DNA of 64,000 bases from Manis javanica (GCF_040802235.1 NC_133168.1:35483759-35547758); one strand, 5' to 3'. Positions 51,535 through 63,297 are shown, numbered from the stretch's first letter. Notes: generated by a model from the letters alone, not told the origin. Translations and numbers: made by a program.

Positions 51535-52010
51535 TGTTGCAGGAACTGCAGGAATTACGAACAAGGAGTCGGGACACCGAGACGTTAGGAGAGAAGCAGT
51601 TTATTAGTGCTAGCACTAGCTCAGCGGATTCATATCCAAAGGCTGAGCCCGGAGCACAGCGAGGCCATGCCTTTTTCTTTCACTACTAGGTGAAAGGAGA
51701 GTCAGCCCCCAGGACTGTTGCAGTGGGAGCTGTTAGTGTACTATAGGTTCAGCCAGAATGCTAGTTATGTTTTAACCTATCTCACTAAAGGGTATCCGGA
51801 TACTCTATTGTAAACTAATAGGCCTACACGACTATGATCAACAAGCTGTTCCTATCACTGGGTCCGTGTGCAGGGTACATTGTTACATTGCCCTCAAGCA
51901 CCCTGTGGATTCCTCCGTGTTCTTAAAGCGTTAAAGAAACATTGTCCTTTTTCTTGGCTTGGCTTCGTACCACGCTAGGACTCAATATCTTCCTCCTCTG
52001 AATTCCTACA
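51535..52010 (-). mobile_element. Solo LTR
   Basis: A 476-bp block with LTR ends: on the minus strand it begins TGTAGGAATTCAG and ends CCTGCAACA. It has an AATAAA signal (plus-strand TTTATT at 51,600-51,605) about 65 bases before its 3' end. It is GC-richer than the surrounding DNA and is absent from the matching place in arm 1. No internal retroviral sequence is attached. The family is not named, and a clean target-site duplication was not found. Confidence 0.7.
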
Positions 52011-52589
52011 ACTCTTTTATGAATTGTACCATGCAATATAGCATTAATTATTCACTATCTCTTAGTGGCTCTGGTTGTTACATACATGTAGTGTCATCAT
52101 GCCAACATCACCCAAAGGGTAGGAGTACAATGTTTCTTCTTTTTATTTGCTTAGCATAGCATGGAGCTGAGATTTTGGTTGATCATTAATAAAATTTGTT
52201 GATTTGAGTAAAATAAAACATTAAATGATCTTACAAACACTAATAGTGTGTCTATACTGGTATACATTTTATTTGATAGGGAAATATATTTTAGCTGTGC
52301 TTCATATATTACCTTTTTGCATTTTGGAATATAAGATACATTTATAGATTACAGAGCATTTCCTTGGCATTGGTAATAAATCTCACTGCCCAAGAGATAG
52401 TCCAATCTTTTCTAATGTGATTTTGTAAGAGAACATTCACAAAAACCATGAAGTTATTATCCACCATATCAAGGAATCAGATTCTTTAGGAATTACTTCT
52501 CAGGTGATAAGGAGGTTAGCACTAGTTTATACATTTTTGTTTTGCAGAAATATACATTTTGCGGTTATATTAGTGATATCTTTCATGTC

Positions 52590-52810
52590 TTATTGCTTCT
52601 GATATACCAGACACTGTGGTAAATACCATCGTAAGTATTGAATCATTTAGTTCTCATAAGAACCGTGTGAGGTAATGCTATTATGACATTCATTTTACTC
52701 ACTGGGGAACTGAGGCAAAGAGACTGAGTTATTTACTCAAAATGACATACAAATGGTAGACCCAAGATTTGAATCCAGGTAGTTTACTCAGGAGTTCATG
52801 CTCTGAACAA
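52590..52810 (-). mobile_element. MIR SINE, arm 2 copy
   Basis: Reverse MIR with 'ataagaaccgtgtgaggtaa', 'ctcactggggaactgaggca', 'gacccaagatttgaatccag'. Counterpart of the MIR at 37,300-37,495; the DNA after it also aligns (agagcataaaactatcc here, agagcatacaaccatcc there). Confidence 0.85.
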
Positions 52811-53839
52811 AATGTGAAGTCACTTCTTAAAAGAAGAGCATAAAACTATCCTCATTTAAATGAATTAAAAGAATACACAATTTTCTGCCTCCTCCTCTAC
52901 TCCCCTATCCGAAAGCATGTTAATATTAGGAAAGTGTCCAAGGATATGCATTCTGTTTAAAGGAAAGGCAGTTATTCATGATCCCTAAATTCTAAGCCCT
53001 ATCAGTCCCAATGTTACCTTTTTATAACATTTTCTAAAACAGTCTTCACTTTCTTGAAATGAAATTCATAGATAACATAATCCACCTATAAACCTAATAG
53101 AAAACATGAATATAATGACTGATATAGAAGAGAAATAAAAGTAATTTATAATCGTGTCTGTTCCAATATGTAAAGTACTAACACACATATGCTGTAAGAA
53201 AGTTAACCCTGTTGATATAGTCACCATGGATGGAAACTGATATAGGTCGGTTTTACTCATGGCTCAAATGCCATCAGTAGCATTACTTATGCAGATGAGA
53301 TTTTCTGCCAAGCGTGGTGACCAAACCTTGTTGAGTTCAGTATTCGTATGTAAAATAATGTTAAATTCCAGGCTCAGTTGAATAAATAAAAGTGGGCTTT
53401 CCCCCTCAGAATTTTTTGATGATGCATGATATCTAGCATTCTTGACCCCATTTAATGAAAGCCAGTAACAACCTTCATTCTTTGTAATAAGCAAAACACC
53501 ACAAATTTCCACAAAACCTCTAAGGTGCAGATCCTGCTGATGATCGCTCTCTACTTGGTGAGTATGGTATTCCCACTGATTCCCACTAGAGGGAGCAACT
53601 GGCCTTTCAGAAAGTGGTACGTCTGGTTTATGATGGAAGGACTTTTGAATGGTCTTTCAGTGTAAATGAAATACTCTTATATTTAAATTGAATCATAATC
53701 TTTTATTCTCACTAAGATGTAACTGTTACAAAGTTGTTTTCTCGGATAAGCTTAGGTTTGTTTTGGTCAAATCAGGCCAAATTATCATTATAGTAAGACC
53801 GTCTACTCTGACAAGATCCCTTCCTGTTTAGACAGGAGT

Positions 53840-54045
53840 CACGGACCTGGTTCCAAGCTCTAGCTCTGCTGCTCACTAGTTGTTTGCCCTGGGCAAGTCA
53901 CATGATCCCTCTGAGCATCAGTTTTCTCATGGGTAAAACTGAGAGTATAATTCATACATTACAGACCCATTATAAAGATGAAATAAGATATCTGTAAAGT
54001 GCTTAGCACTATAAGCTTTCAATAAATAGAAGCTAATAGTATTTG
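53840..54045 (+). mobile_element. MIR SINE, arm 2 second copy
   Basis: Plus-orientation MIR: 'ctctgctgctcactagttg', 'ccctgggcaagtcacatgat', 'tcagttttctcatgggtaaa', 'gtgcttagcac'. Counterpart of the MIR at 40,690-40,920. Confidence 0.9.
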
Positions 54046-54324
54046 TATCATCATATGCTAAAAGGTACATATATTAAAATTAAACTACTCTACAAGGTAT
54101 AATCAGGCACTAAATTTCAATATAAAACAGTTGAATTTAGGAGTGCAGAGAAGAAAAACATCCACGTGGATTAGAGTGATGAGTGAAAGCTTCATGGAAG
54201 AAATGAGGCTTGTATCCTACTGTGGGTAATAGTTGAATAGTTTGGCAGAGAAATGGGGCATGAGGATACAGTAAGCATATATGTTCACTGCTCAAGCTCT
54301 TTCAACATGCATTCTAGACCTGTA

Positions 54325-54458
54325 CTGTCCAATGTAGTAGCCATATGTGGCTATTTAAATTTAAATTAACTAAAATAAAAATTTCAGTTAATCAGTCACA
54401 GTAATCACATCTCAGGTGCTCAGTGCAACACCTGGCTAGGGACTACTGTATTGGACAG
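54325..54458. mobile_element. Short DNA transposon with terminal inverted repeats
   Basis: The left end ctgtccaatgtagtagcca and the right end ggactactgtattggacag are inverted copies with few differences. The centre is AT-rich (tatttaaatttaaattaac). This matches a common mammalian MITE; I do not assign a family name. Confidence 0.7.
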
Positions 54459-55639
54459 CATACCTTTCATCATGACAGAAAGTTCTTCTGGGAAATGCTG
54501 TTCTGGTCATATAGTATCTTGAGGTGGTGGAAAATGGAGGCTTCCTAGAACTAAAATGCCATACCATAGAGACTGCAGACCTATACTTCTTAAAGGTCTT
54601 GAGGGGAAAAAATTACTTACTAAAAGTCATCCTTTTAGTTAGTATGGTTTTTGAGCAAAAACACTATGTTTATATTGGGAGTAAGTATTCTCACTAGAAG
54701 GACTTTACCTATTGGCTCATATAACATCAAAAAGACAATCCAAATATATATATTCCTTGACTGTAAAATTTGTAGATTTAAAATAATCTGCAAAAGTGAA
54801 CCAGTACCTTGAAGAGAGGAATGAAGTTAAATGAATCAAATTCAGGAAATGTTAGTTGAATAATTTGTGTAGTTACATTATTTATTTAAATTACCAATAA
54901 AACATATGCTTGGTGGGACAAACCCTACTATATTTTTAGTAAGATGAAATAATTTAAAAGAAAATGAAAAGAAAAGAATGTGTATGAAAAAATTAATGAA
55001 AATAATTACATAGATTTTTTTAAAGTCACTATAAATCATTGTGATTTGTTTAGTACAATACCAAAAATTGACAGCCAAACCATTTAATAAATGAGACATA
55101 TATTTGAAAGCACCTAAAAATCCTAAGGTTAAGAAACTGCATACAAGGGAAAGTATTTATTTGCATTTTCTAGACAGTATGAAGTTTAGATTAGTAGCTA
55201 AGTCCTTTAAACATTGTTCTCATGAATTTGTGTTGTCTCTGTTCATTAAAACTCCAGAGCTCATTTATAATCTTCCAAAAATATCAGTAACGTTTTTTGA
55301 GTACAGTCCTGAGGTCAACGAACCTTTTTAGAACAACCAGACTTTCACGATAAAAAATAGCCTTCTGTTTTAAAGCAAGTTTCATTGAAGTCATTTACTA
55401 CTTTCCATATAAAAATTAATTCAGTGTTAAAAGTTCATGTTTTGGTGTCTAACTTGATACTTTGGTTGCTATAACACTTCATCCATTAGCTGAGAACTCT
55501 GCCTTGTGAATTCTTTGGCTCTAATGCTACATTACAACTTCCTATAGTTTGTAAGCAAAGCCTTTCTATGCACATCTGGCTTAAAAATGTGAAGTTAATT
55601 TAGAAAGAGACCATCATTCATTCATTTGGTCATTAATAA

Positions 55640-55800
55640 AAATGATCTCATCCCTTCTATGATATAGGTAGAATTCATCTCACTGTAAAGATTAGAAAAT
55701 CTCAGAGAGTCAAGTGACTTGCCTAAAGTTACATAGCTAGTCGGTAATGGAGTGTGGATATAAACCCATTTTGCCTGACTTTCAAGCTCTTTCTATTATG
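55640..55800 (-). mobile_element. MIR SINE fragment
   Basis: Reverse MIR core with 'caagtgacttgcctaaagtt', 'acatagctagtcggtaatgg' and 'ataaacccattttgcctgac'. Confidence 0.75.
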
Positions 55801-58197
55801 CTCTGTGGTTTTTCTGATTTCTTGAAATTTTGAACAGTAACCAGGGAACTCAAGGACTGCTGCCTCTTCCCTGATGACTTCTTTTTTCCAGGATTTGTGT
55901 CTTTAGTGAATAGCACTCAGAGGATTCTTCTGCAGTGTTGGCCACATTGAGTGAGTGATTCCACACTGAAGGCTAACTTCAGCAGCTGTGGAAACTTTAA
56001 TATATTAATCTAAACAAGAACATGTGGCTTTTAGCAGACAAGTGCCCTCAGTGGGAAAATTTATTAAATGTGGGACAGATTTAAGAAACAATACCTTCTG
56101 CTACTGCTGATAATTCTAACTTAACAGCAGTTCCAGATTCTCAGACTTGGGGTTCAGAGATTTCATCTGCTGATGAATGAACTCAAGGATAAAAGTGCCC
56201 TAGCCAATAAATATTTCACTAGCTTCTACTCTTCTATATTCAAGAGGGAGTCTTGAAAATAAAGGTTTGTTATCAGGAAGTAAGTCCAATTTGGGACTAA
56301 TTCTTTCTAACTCATCCTGAAAAGAGAGAGGCAGTTTGTATCCTTTCCATTTAACATATCATCTACCCATAAGTACTCTCTCATTATTGGTAACATTTCT
56401 CTGATACCAAAAATAAGGGAATTGTAATAACATATACTTCTCTACCAAAGAGAGAAAAATTTCCCAGTTCAACCCCAGTGAAATTGTTGGTTAAATGCTG
56501 ATCCTAGAATTGTCTTACTAATACAAAAAAGTAGACAGAGGACCCAATTTAAATTAGTTGAACTTTCTAGCCAGTTTTGTGCTCTGTCGTGTCACCTGTA
56601 GCACAGTAAATTGGAGCACAGATTGGAGACCTGACCATTCTGTTTGTTCTTTCCACATTCTATAAACTCAAAATGTATATATTGGTATTACAACATAGAG
56701 GACACAGAGCTGTGTCCTTTGGACTCTGTTCATTAAGAATTTGTGACATCGTGGAGAAGATAGATATAGAAACAAATAATTATAATACCAGATATAAATG
56801 CAGCAAGAGAGAAATAAGCAAAGGCGATAGGTGTATAGAATAGGAAGTTTATATTCCTATAAGTGACAAGAGAGCTAGCTAGGTAAGAATTCACACAGGA
56901 AATAATTGTGAGATGAGTCCTAATAGAAAAGTAGGATTATAACAGGAAGAGGGAGAGAGAATTTCAGGCCAGTGAAACACCCTGAGCAAAGACCAAATGC
57001 AATCATGAGCCCAGACAACTGGGGGAATTGCTGAGAAATTAGGCGATTAGTGGGGGTGATGGTAAAATATAATGACTAAGGGCCTTTTTCATGCACATGT
57101 GTGTATGTGTGATATATATTATATGTGTATAGAATTGATAATTATAACATATATGCATTTTTAAGTCCTATATTAGAGAATATTGGTGGTTTTTAAATGA
57201 GACAGACATGTTTAAAATAACATTAATTGCCTATGGAAAATGACTTGAAGTTTACATGATTAAAGGTTGGGAAATTAGTTATGAAGTGTTGAAATAATTC
57301 AGTCAAGGAGTGATAAAGATTTAAAAATGTGGAAATGACAGAACAGAATATTTCAGAGAAGTAGTAAAAGAACTGATTGGAAAACTAGATGTGAAGGTGG
57401 GCAAGGAATTGAGGAAGATTGATTGCTTTAGTTTGGACAGTGGGTGGGTGGAAATGTGAGTCAACTGGCATATAGGAAGAACGTCAGGTCATGATGCAGG
57501 GAGCTATCACAAGTTCAGTTACAGACAAGCAGAGTTTCATTGTGAATCTGGAGTAGCCCACTGGAGATACTGGAATGAGAGTCGGGCATTTATAGGTCAG
57601 GAGAAGAGTGGGGTCTACAGACAGATTTGGAAGTGGTTAGTGTATAGGTAGGTGATGGTTGACAAACTATAAGAATGGATGAAGCACCAGAAAGACATAC
57701 AGAGGAGAATAAAGAAGAGCCAAGAGTAGACGTCTGTGGAGCACCTCACCTACATCAAAGAGAATGGTGAGGTGCCACAAGCAGAGAAAATTGAAAGCAG
57801 CCATTATATATATGAACCAGAAGAGAGTGTTGGCCCCAAAGGCAAGGGAAGAATGGACTTCAGAAAGCTAGGGTTCAGGGGATGCTGCCATGTCCAGTGA
57901 GATGAAGATTGGGAAGAATAGTTCCTACATTGGGCAGCTGTGTGGGCATGTCTTTAGTGAGCAGTTTCAGACTACTGAAAGGACCCAATGGTCACAGGGT
58001 TGAGGAATGAATGAGAAATGAAGAAAAATATAGACAGCATGTGCAACCAGTTCTTTTATAACTGGCAGATAGGAACAGAAAAAAGACTACATGATAGATT
58101 CAAGGCAATGTTAGGTTGAAGGAAGTAGGTTTCTAAGAAGAGGGGTTGAGGGAATCGTGATCATGTATCTTTACTGAAGTCAGGATAGATCAGATGT

Positions 58198-58506
58198 CTT
58201 ATTCAGTTTAGGCTGCTATAGCAAAGTGCCACAGACTGGGTGACAACATGGTTGAGTTTGGGGAGAGCCCCCTCCCCATTTGCAGACTGCCTACTTCCCG
58301 TTGTATTCTCATATGACAGAAAGAAGGCAAGGACGAAAGAGTTCTCTGGAGTACCTTTTATAAGGGCACTAATTCCTTTCATGAGGCTCCACCCTCATGA
58401 ACTAATCACCTTCCAAAGGCCCCACCCACCTCCTAATGCCATCACAGTGGAGGTTAGGATTTCAGCACATGAATTCTGGAGAGTCACAAGCATTCAGTCT
58501 GTTGCA
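58198..58506 (-). mobile_element. MaLR-type LTR (MST/MLT1 group)
   Basis: Reverse-orientation MaLR LTR: 'ggctgctatagcaaagtgcc', 'acagactgggtga', 'ttttataagggcactaattc', 'gaggctccaccctcatgaac', 'ccccacccacctcctaatgc' and 'ggttaggatttcagcacatg' in the expected order. The reading frame across it is chance. Confidence 0.85.
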
Positions 58507-58619
58507 CCATATTTCCTGTCTTTATGTCTCCCAGAGAGGTAGGATTTTAGGTTCAGACAGGCTTTGGGGGATTTATAAGACTATGGAATAGAGTAAGGAC
58601 CTAGTTATTTAATTGGGAG

Positions 58620-59010
58620 TATTGAAAAAACTAACCAAAAAGCTGGAAACAAATTAAATGTCACTCAGTAGAAGAAAGGTTGGATAAATTATGGCATGTT
58701 CAAACAATTAAGTATTATATAGCATTAAAAAAAGAATAAAATGGGCCCTAAGTAGTGACCTAGAAAAGTATCCATGTAGAATTTGAAGATATAAAAAAAC
58801 ATTTCAGTCAACAGATATATCATAACTGTATTTTAATAAATAATTTAAATTGATGTTCATATATTTATATAAATATAGACAATATTGGGAGAGGATGTGT
58901 ACCCAGCTCCCAACACTTGGGCTTTGGGGAAATGGAGATAGGAAAAGGAAAGAGGGCTTTCTTTACCTTCTTGCTTCCTTTAATTTTAAAGAGAGGTGGT
59001 GACATTAAAA
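58620..59010 (+). mobile_element. Old L1 3' fragment
   Basis: 'agctggaaacaaattaaatg' and 'ggataaattatggcatgttc' match the conserved end of L1 ORF2 in plus orientation, followed by a diverged 3'UTR. Strongly decayed. Confidence 0.6.
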
Positions 59011-59304
59011 TTACTTTCACATTTTGCATTTAATATTTTTCAAACATTGAAAAAAGACTGAAGCAAAAGCTCTTGATCAAAATGTGATACCGAGTTCAAG
59101 CAAACTAAGTTTTATTGTTTTTGCAGGAGATAAGACCGATATTAGGTTAAAGAGTAATTTAAAACAGCTGAAATTCAGACCCTTAATTTATTGAAGTGAA
59201 CCTCCAGTATTATGAAGCATTGGTTGCTTTAAAATATGAGCTAGAAGTGACCTTGGTGATTTATTTGGTAGTATTCTTTTAAGTATATTTTTGAAATATG
59301 CATT

Positions 59305-60508
59305 TGTATTAGTGTTCTCCAGAGAAACAGAACCAATATGAGGTAGATGTAGATGTAAATATGTTAGGCAGGAAAACAGACATGAGCAGGATGGGAAGAG
59401 AACAAGGTCAGTAAAGCCCTCTAGAAAGGACTCAACCAGTTAAAACTAGGAAGCCAGAAAAGACTCAGAGTTAGAGTTAATCAGTTAAAGCTCAAAAGGT
59501 CAAGAGTAAGTTGGCCTTGAATGTTTGAATATTCCCCAGATAAAGAGAAGTATCTGACAAAGCCCATGTCTTCATTGTGTCAATTAGATCATTTTAAGAT
59601 TTACTCTAGCCTGCTAAAAGGCCCACCTATACATAGCATAATAAAGACAGGGAGAGTCCACCTTAAAGCCAAAATTCATTTTGAAAAAACACCCAGGAAG
59701 TTTAAGAAGAAAGATTTTTAACACACTCTTTAGCAAACAAATAACTCTGCCCACCTTGGAGGAAGGGCAGTCTTGACTGATACGCTTAAAACCAGGAAGC
59801 TTATATACTGGGAGGGGACCAAAGCAGTAAATTTTTTGTGTTAAGCTAATTTTGCAGAATTACCTAAAGGCCTGATAAGAAACTTAATGTCTCATCAAAG
59901 ACACACCCCCAGCCCTTTGTCACATTTCTGAAAAAATCCTTAGAAGGGGGAACCCTCAATCTTTCAGCGTGCTCCTCTCTCTGGGGTTGCCCGCACTTTC
60001 TAAGTAACTTTAAATAAAACTTTTACTCTGCTTCACTACTGTGTCTCTGCCCTTCAATTCTTTGTTGAGGCGGGGACAAGAACCGAGGAAAATACACAAT
60101 GCCTCTCTCCCAATAGATATGGAAATTCATTATGAGGAATCAGGTCATGTGATTATGAAAGCTGAGAAATCTCAGAATCTACCATCTGCAAGCTGGAGGT
60201 ACAGGATGGCTGATGGTGAAATGAAGTTTGAGTACAAAGGCATGGGAACCATGAGAACAGATGGTGTAAAATCCCAGTCCAAGGACAGAAGATGAGATGA
60301 GATGTCCCAGATGAAACAGAAGACAAGCTAAAAGGAGCAAATATCTCCTTCCTTCACCTTTTTTTTTCTGTTCAGGCCTCAAGGAATTGGAGGGCAACCT
60401 ACTGAGTCCATAGATTCAAATGTTAATCTCATCCAGGAACTCCCTCACAGACACATCCAGAAATAACATTTCATCTAGGCACCCCAGTCGACACATAAAA
60501 CTACCACA
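59305..60508 (-). mobile_element. MLT2-type (ERVL) LTR, split by a younger LTR
   Basis: On the plus strand it begins 'tgtattagtgttctccagag' and 'aaacagaaccaatatgagg', stops at 59,361, and resumes after 60,098 with 'atgaggaatcaggtcatgtg', 'ctgcaagctggaggtac', 'cagatggtgtaaaatcccag', 'ctgttcaggcctcaagg' and 'aaatgttaatctcatccagg', ending 'taaaactaccaca'. The LTR orientation is minus. The gap is filled by the LTR at 59,362-60,098. Confidence 0.8.
59362..60098 (+). mobile_element. Solo LTR nested in the MLT2-type LTR
   Basis: About 740 bp starting TGTTAGGCAGG, with a 'ctcctctctctggggttgcc' block, AATAAA at about 60,013-60,018, and a T/C-rich U5. It resembles a class I (gammaretrovirus-like) LTR; the 'ctctctctgggg' block just 5' of the signal also occurs in the LTR at 62,010-62,231. 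Exact ends are uncertain: a 4-bp AATA precedes the start and recurs at 60,091-60,094, which would place the end at 60,090. No internal retroviral region is attached. Confidence 0.65.
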
Positions 60509-60607
60509 GTATGCAAGTTAGAATTAGTTCATAGTTAATAAATATGTCTACTTTTTTATAAAATTATTTTATATGGAAGGTTTAGATGCAGGGTGCTGGA
60601 GTTAGCA

Positions 60608-61075
60608 AAAAAAACATACCTAGCAACAACATGGATGGAGCTAGAATATATTATGCTCAGTGAAATAAGCCAGGCAGAGAAAGACAAGTGCCAAATGATT
60701 TCCCTCATTTGTGGAATATAACAATGAAGCAAAACTGAAGGAACAAAATAGCAGCAGACTCAGAGACTCCAAGAAGGAACTAGTGGTTACCAAAGGGGAG
60801 GGATGTGGGAGGGCGGGTGGGGAGGGAGGGAGAAGGCGATTGAGGGGTATTATGTTTAGTACACATGGTGTGTGGGATCACGGGGAGAACAGTGTAGCAC
60901 AGAGACAGCAAACAGTGAATCTGTGGCATCTTACTACAGGGATGGACAGTGACTGTATTGGGGTATGGGTGGTGACTTGATAATGTGGGTAAATGTAGTA
61001 ACCACATTGTTTTTCATGTGAAGCCTTCATAAGAGTGTATATCAATATTACCTTAATAAAAAAATTTTTAAAAAT
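60608..61075 (+). mobile_element. Truncated L1 3' end, same family as copies A and B
   Basis: Matches 20,740-21,170 of L1 copy B: 'caacatggatggagcta', 'ctcagtgaaataagccagg', 'aaactgaaggaacaaaatag', 'ggttaccaaaggggaggg', 'gatggacagtgactgtattg', and an A-rich end at 61,060-61,075. It is 5'-truncated in the last ORF2 codons. Confidence 0.88.
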
Positions 61076-62009
61076 ACAGCTAGCTTCCAAGTTAAAAATA
61101 GCTTACTTATTAGAATTTAATTGGAAGTAACCAATTCCTTTTAAAATAGAAAAGTTCCTATGTTCATACATTAGTTTAAGTACCTTAAGTAATCTGTAAG
61201 CAAATATTTTTAGATACAATTTTGAAGTCCAGATGTATTTCTAGAAGTTTCAAGGAAGATGGGAAAGCCCTAAAAAGGGACTTGAAAAGCTTTAGGGTAC
61301 AAGGAATCTTGAACTGGAGAGCAGATGGTAGAAGTATTTGTAAAGGGGGAGAAGATGTCATAGAAAAACCCTGCAAGTTGATACCTGAGCTATGGCCACC
61401 TGTCAGAACCTCAGTCCAGAGTCTCTTCACCTAGACTCTGGCACTATCTTGAGGCCAGAAAGGGGAATATAAGGCAAAGGAGGAGACAGGAACATAAGTT
61501 CTTCCCCAACTCCTCCCATCCTGTCTTTATTAACAATTTCCATTGCAGAACAAAATAATATTTGCAGAACTTAACTTTTCAGAACTGTGAGGTATGTTAA
61601 AATGAAGAGAATATTCACCAGCTACTTAATGGACACTTCCTGTAGTAAGTATGATAAGTGTTGCAAATTCTGAGATAAAGACTGTTCTGCCCTGCGATAT
61701 TGTCCAGGGGGAAGAACGATGATTTGGAAATAAGTCATTACACTACAGTTTGAAAGGGAGTGGTTAGGCATATTTTACCAAATGCAGTCTTAACACTGAG
61801 CATACAAAAAAAAAAAACAAAAAAAACAGAAAAACTAGTGAGTACCTTGACAGTTGGAGAGAGCACCACAGAAAAGAGTAACTTGAGCTGGTACTTGAAG
61901 GAAGAGAAAGTGTCAGAAGAGAGGATGAGAGATGGGCTCAAGGAACAACCTGAGCAAAGGCTGTGAGGACAGAGAAATCTGGCTTGTGTAACAAGTGTAG
62001 ACAGTGAAG
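61076..62009. other. Spacer with a decayed ancient repeat
   Basis: About 61,640-61,985 resembles the unnamed ancient repeat also noted at 56,740-58,060 (for example 'acctgagcaaaggctgtgag'). There is an A-rich run at 61,805-61,830. No gene recognised. Confidence 0.4.
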
Positions 62010-62231
62010 GCAAATTCTGGTATGCTGAGACCCCCACCCCTTAAGATCCAATCACCAATGCAGAACATACCCTACCCCGACTCCTTAAAAACACACTTCC
62101 TCACCCACGAGCTGCTGCTCCCTCTCTCTGGGGACAGCCATTTTCCTCTTTCAGATAATAAAATCTCTTCCGTGGGCCCTTGTCTCCTGAGTCATTTTGG
62201 GTAAGGAGGGTCACGGCAAGATACCCTTTCA
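62010..62231 (+). mobile_element. 5' LTR (partial) of a gammaretrovirus-like provirus
   Basis: LTR-like stretch before the primer-binding site: a 'gctgctccctctctctgggg' block, AATAAA at 62,157-62,162, then a U5 ending at CA (62,230-62,231), two bases before the binding site. The U3 seems short or truncated at its left side, where I could not find a clear TG border or target duplication. Confidence 0.65.
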
Positions 62232-62232
62232 T

Positions 62233-62250
62233 TGGTGCCATGATTCAGAT
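62233..62250 (+). other. Retroviral primer-binding site, tRNA-His-like
   Basis: tggtgccatgattcagat follows the LTR end by one base. The TGGTGCC start is the complement of a tRNA 3' end. The rest is close to the tRNA-His site used by the HERV-H group, with a few transitions of the CpG-decay kind. The tRNA assignment is an inference. Confidence 0.6.
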
Positions 62251-62718
62251 GTTCTCCCATTGACTTTGCTCTTCCTCTGGGAATCTGAGCTGCCTTGGGA
62301 ACCCTCACTGCCTGATCCTCCTCCACGGGCTCACTGTCCATTTCCCCGGTTGCTCATCTTCTCGCCCAACACCAGCCTTCAATTTGGTAAGTCTCCCCTT
62401 CATGGTCGACTTAAATGTCTCTTTGGGACCTGGGAAGTGACAGTTGAGTGTCTGGCACCCCCAAGGGCTCCTCTGGGAGAGGGGCACCCCCAACCACGAC
62501 TTTCAGAGTCATGGTTGATCCCTATAGTCAACCCTTCACTGCCTCCCCATGGTGAGAATCCTCATTTACTGAGGCCCGGTCTCCCTTTATCTACTGGTAA
62601 ACTCCTGGTACCAGGTGCTCAGCCTCCTCGGCATTTTCACCTTGACCGCTTGGTTAGAGGTGGTGACGACCCCCTAACTGTGTCTGGTCTTCTCAGCAAA
62701 CTTCACAATTGCTCTGGG

Positions 62719-62973
62719 ATGCCTCAGAAACTTGTGAATGGTCTCATTCTCTCGGTGGGATCTGGACCCTCCATTCCCACAGATTCACTGCTAGGGTGCT
62801 TACTCAATAATCTAAAGCCCCTCCCCCTCACTCCAAACCTCAAACCTTTCAAGCTTATTCACTACCGTAATGAGATCTGGCCACAATACTCCTTGGACAA
62901 TCAGTCTAAATGGTCTCCCAACATGGGCAAATGGAAAGAGATCCCATATATCCAGGCTTTCTCCTACCTCTGA
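62719..62973 (+). pseudogene. Decayed gag, matrix-like part
   Basis: 84 open codons from an ATG at 62,719 to TGA at 62,973, resembling a gammaretroviral matrix domain: a DSLLGCLLNNLK segment, a Pro/Leu-rich linker, then WPQYSLDNQSKW. Codon 2 is Pro, not the Gly needed for N-terminal myristoylation, so the start is damaged or lies elsewhere. The frame is open upstream to 62,197 only by chance, across LTR, binding site and leader. In-frame stops follow before the next gag piece. Confidence 0.6.
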
Positions 62974-63057
62974 ACCTAGCCCACTGTCTGTCTCCCTTGC
63001 AATCCTAAACATCTCCTCTCTCTAAAAAACTTCACCCACCACCCACCAATTCTCACC

Positions 63058-63297
63058 ATGTCCTCTGACTTTGACCCTGCCGATGAACCTCCTTCCTACA
63101 GATCTCAAACCCCTACAGCTCCCCCTCAACCACCAGTTCCTCTCCCGCCCCAACCTCATTCTCTGCAAGATCAAAATCCCAACCCTCCCAGCTCCCCTAG
63201 TGCTGTTGCAGGAACCACAGAAACTCTTCCTCCTCCACAACCAGTTCCCTTTCCCTCACCCAGTCCCATGCCAAGTCCTCCAGTCACTTGCTCTTGA
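63058..63297 (+). pseudogene. Decayed gag, proline-rich linker part
   Basis: 79 codons, about one third proline, starting MSSDFDPADEPPSY. A PPSY late-domain-like motif lies at residues 11-14. This is what is expected between matrix and capsid in gammaretroviral Gag. It is in the same frame as the matrix part but separated by stops, and is followed by a frameshift into the capsid part. Confidence 0.6.

Larger units (their letters stand above)
46610..54130. repeat. Tandem duplication arm 2 (TSPYL1 arm)
   Basis: The counterpart of arm 1 (30,891-41,050). It is shorter because arm 1 gained an MLT2-type LTR and other DNA, while arm 2 gained a solo LTR at 51,535-52,010. Anchor pairs are listed under arm 1. 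Divergence in non-coding DNA is high, so the duplication is ancient. Confidence 0.88.
54131..58197. other. Presumed DSE intron, old repeats only
   Basis: No coding exon was recognised. It contains a short inverted-repeat transposon (54,325-54,458), a MIR (55,640-55,800) and a long stretch (about 56,740-58,060) resembling an ancient interspersed repeat also seen at 11,715 and 61,640. Placement in a DSE intron comes from known mammalian gene order. Confidence 0.45.

Noticed and set aside
58240-58542. 100-codon open frame at 58.2 kb
   Set aside because: It lies almost wholly within a reverse-oriented MaLR LTR.
62197-62973. 258-codon frame at the start of the provirus as one protein
   Set aside because: It begins with TTG and runs through the LTR end, primer-binding site and leader. 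Only the last 84 codons look like gag.
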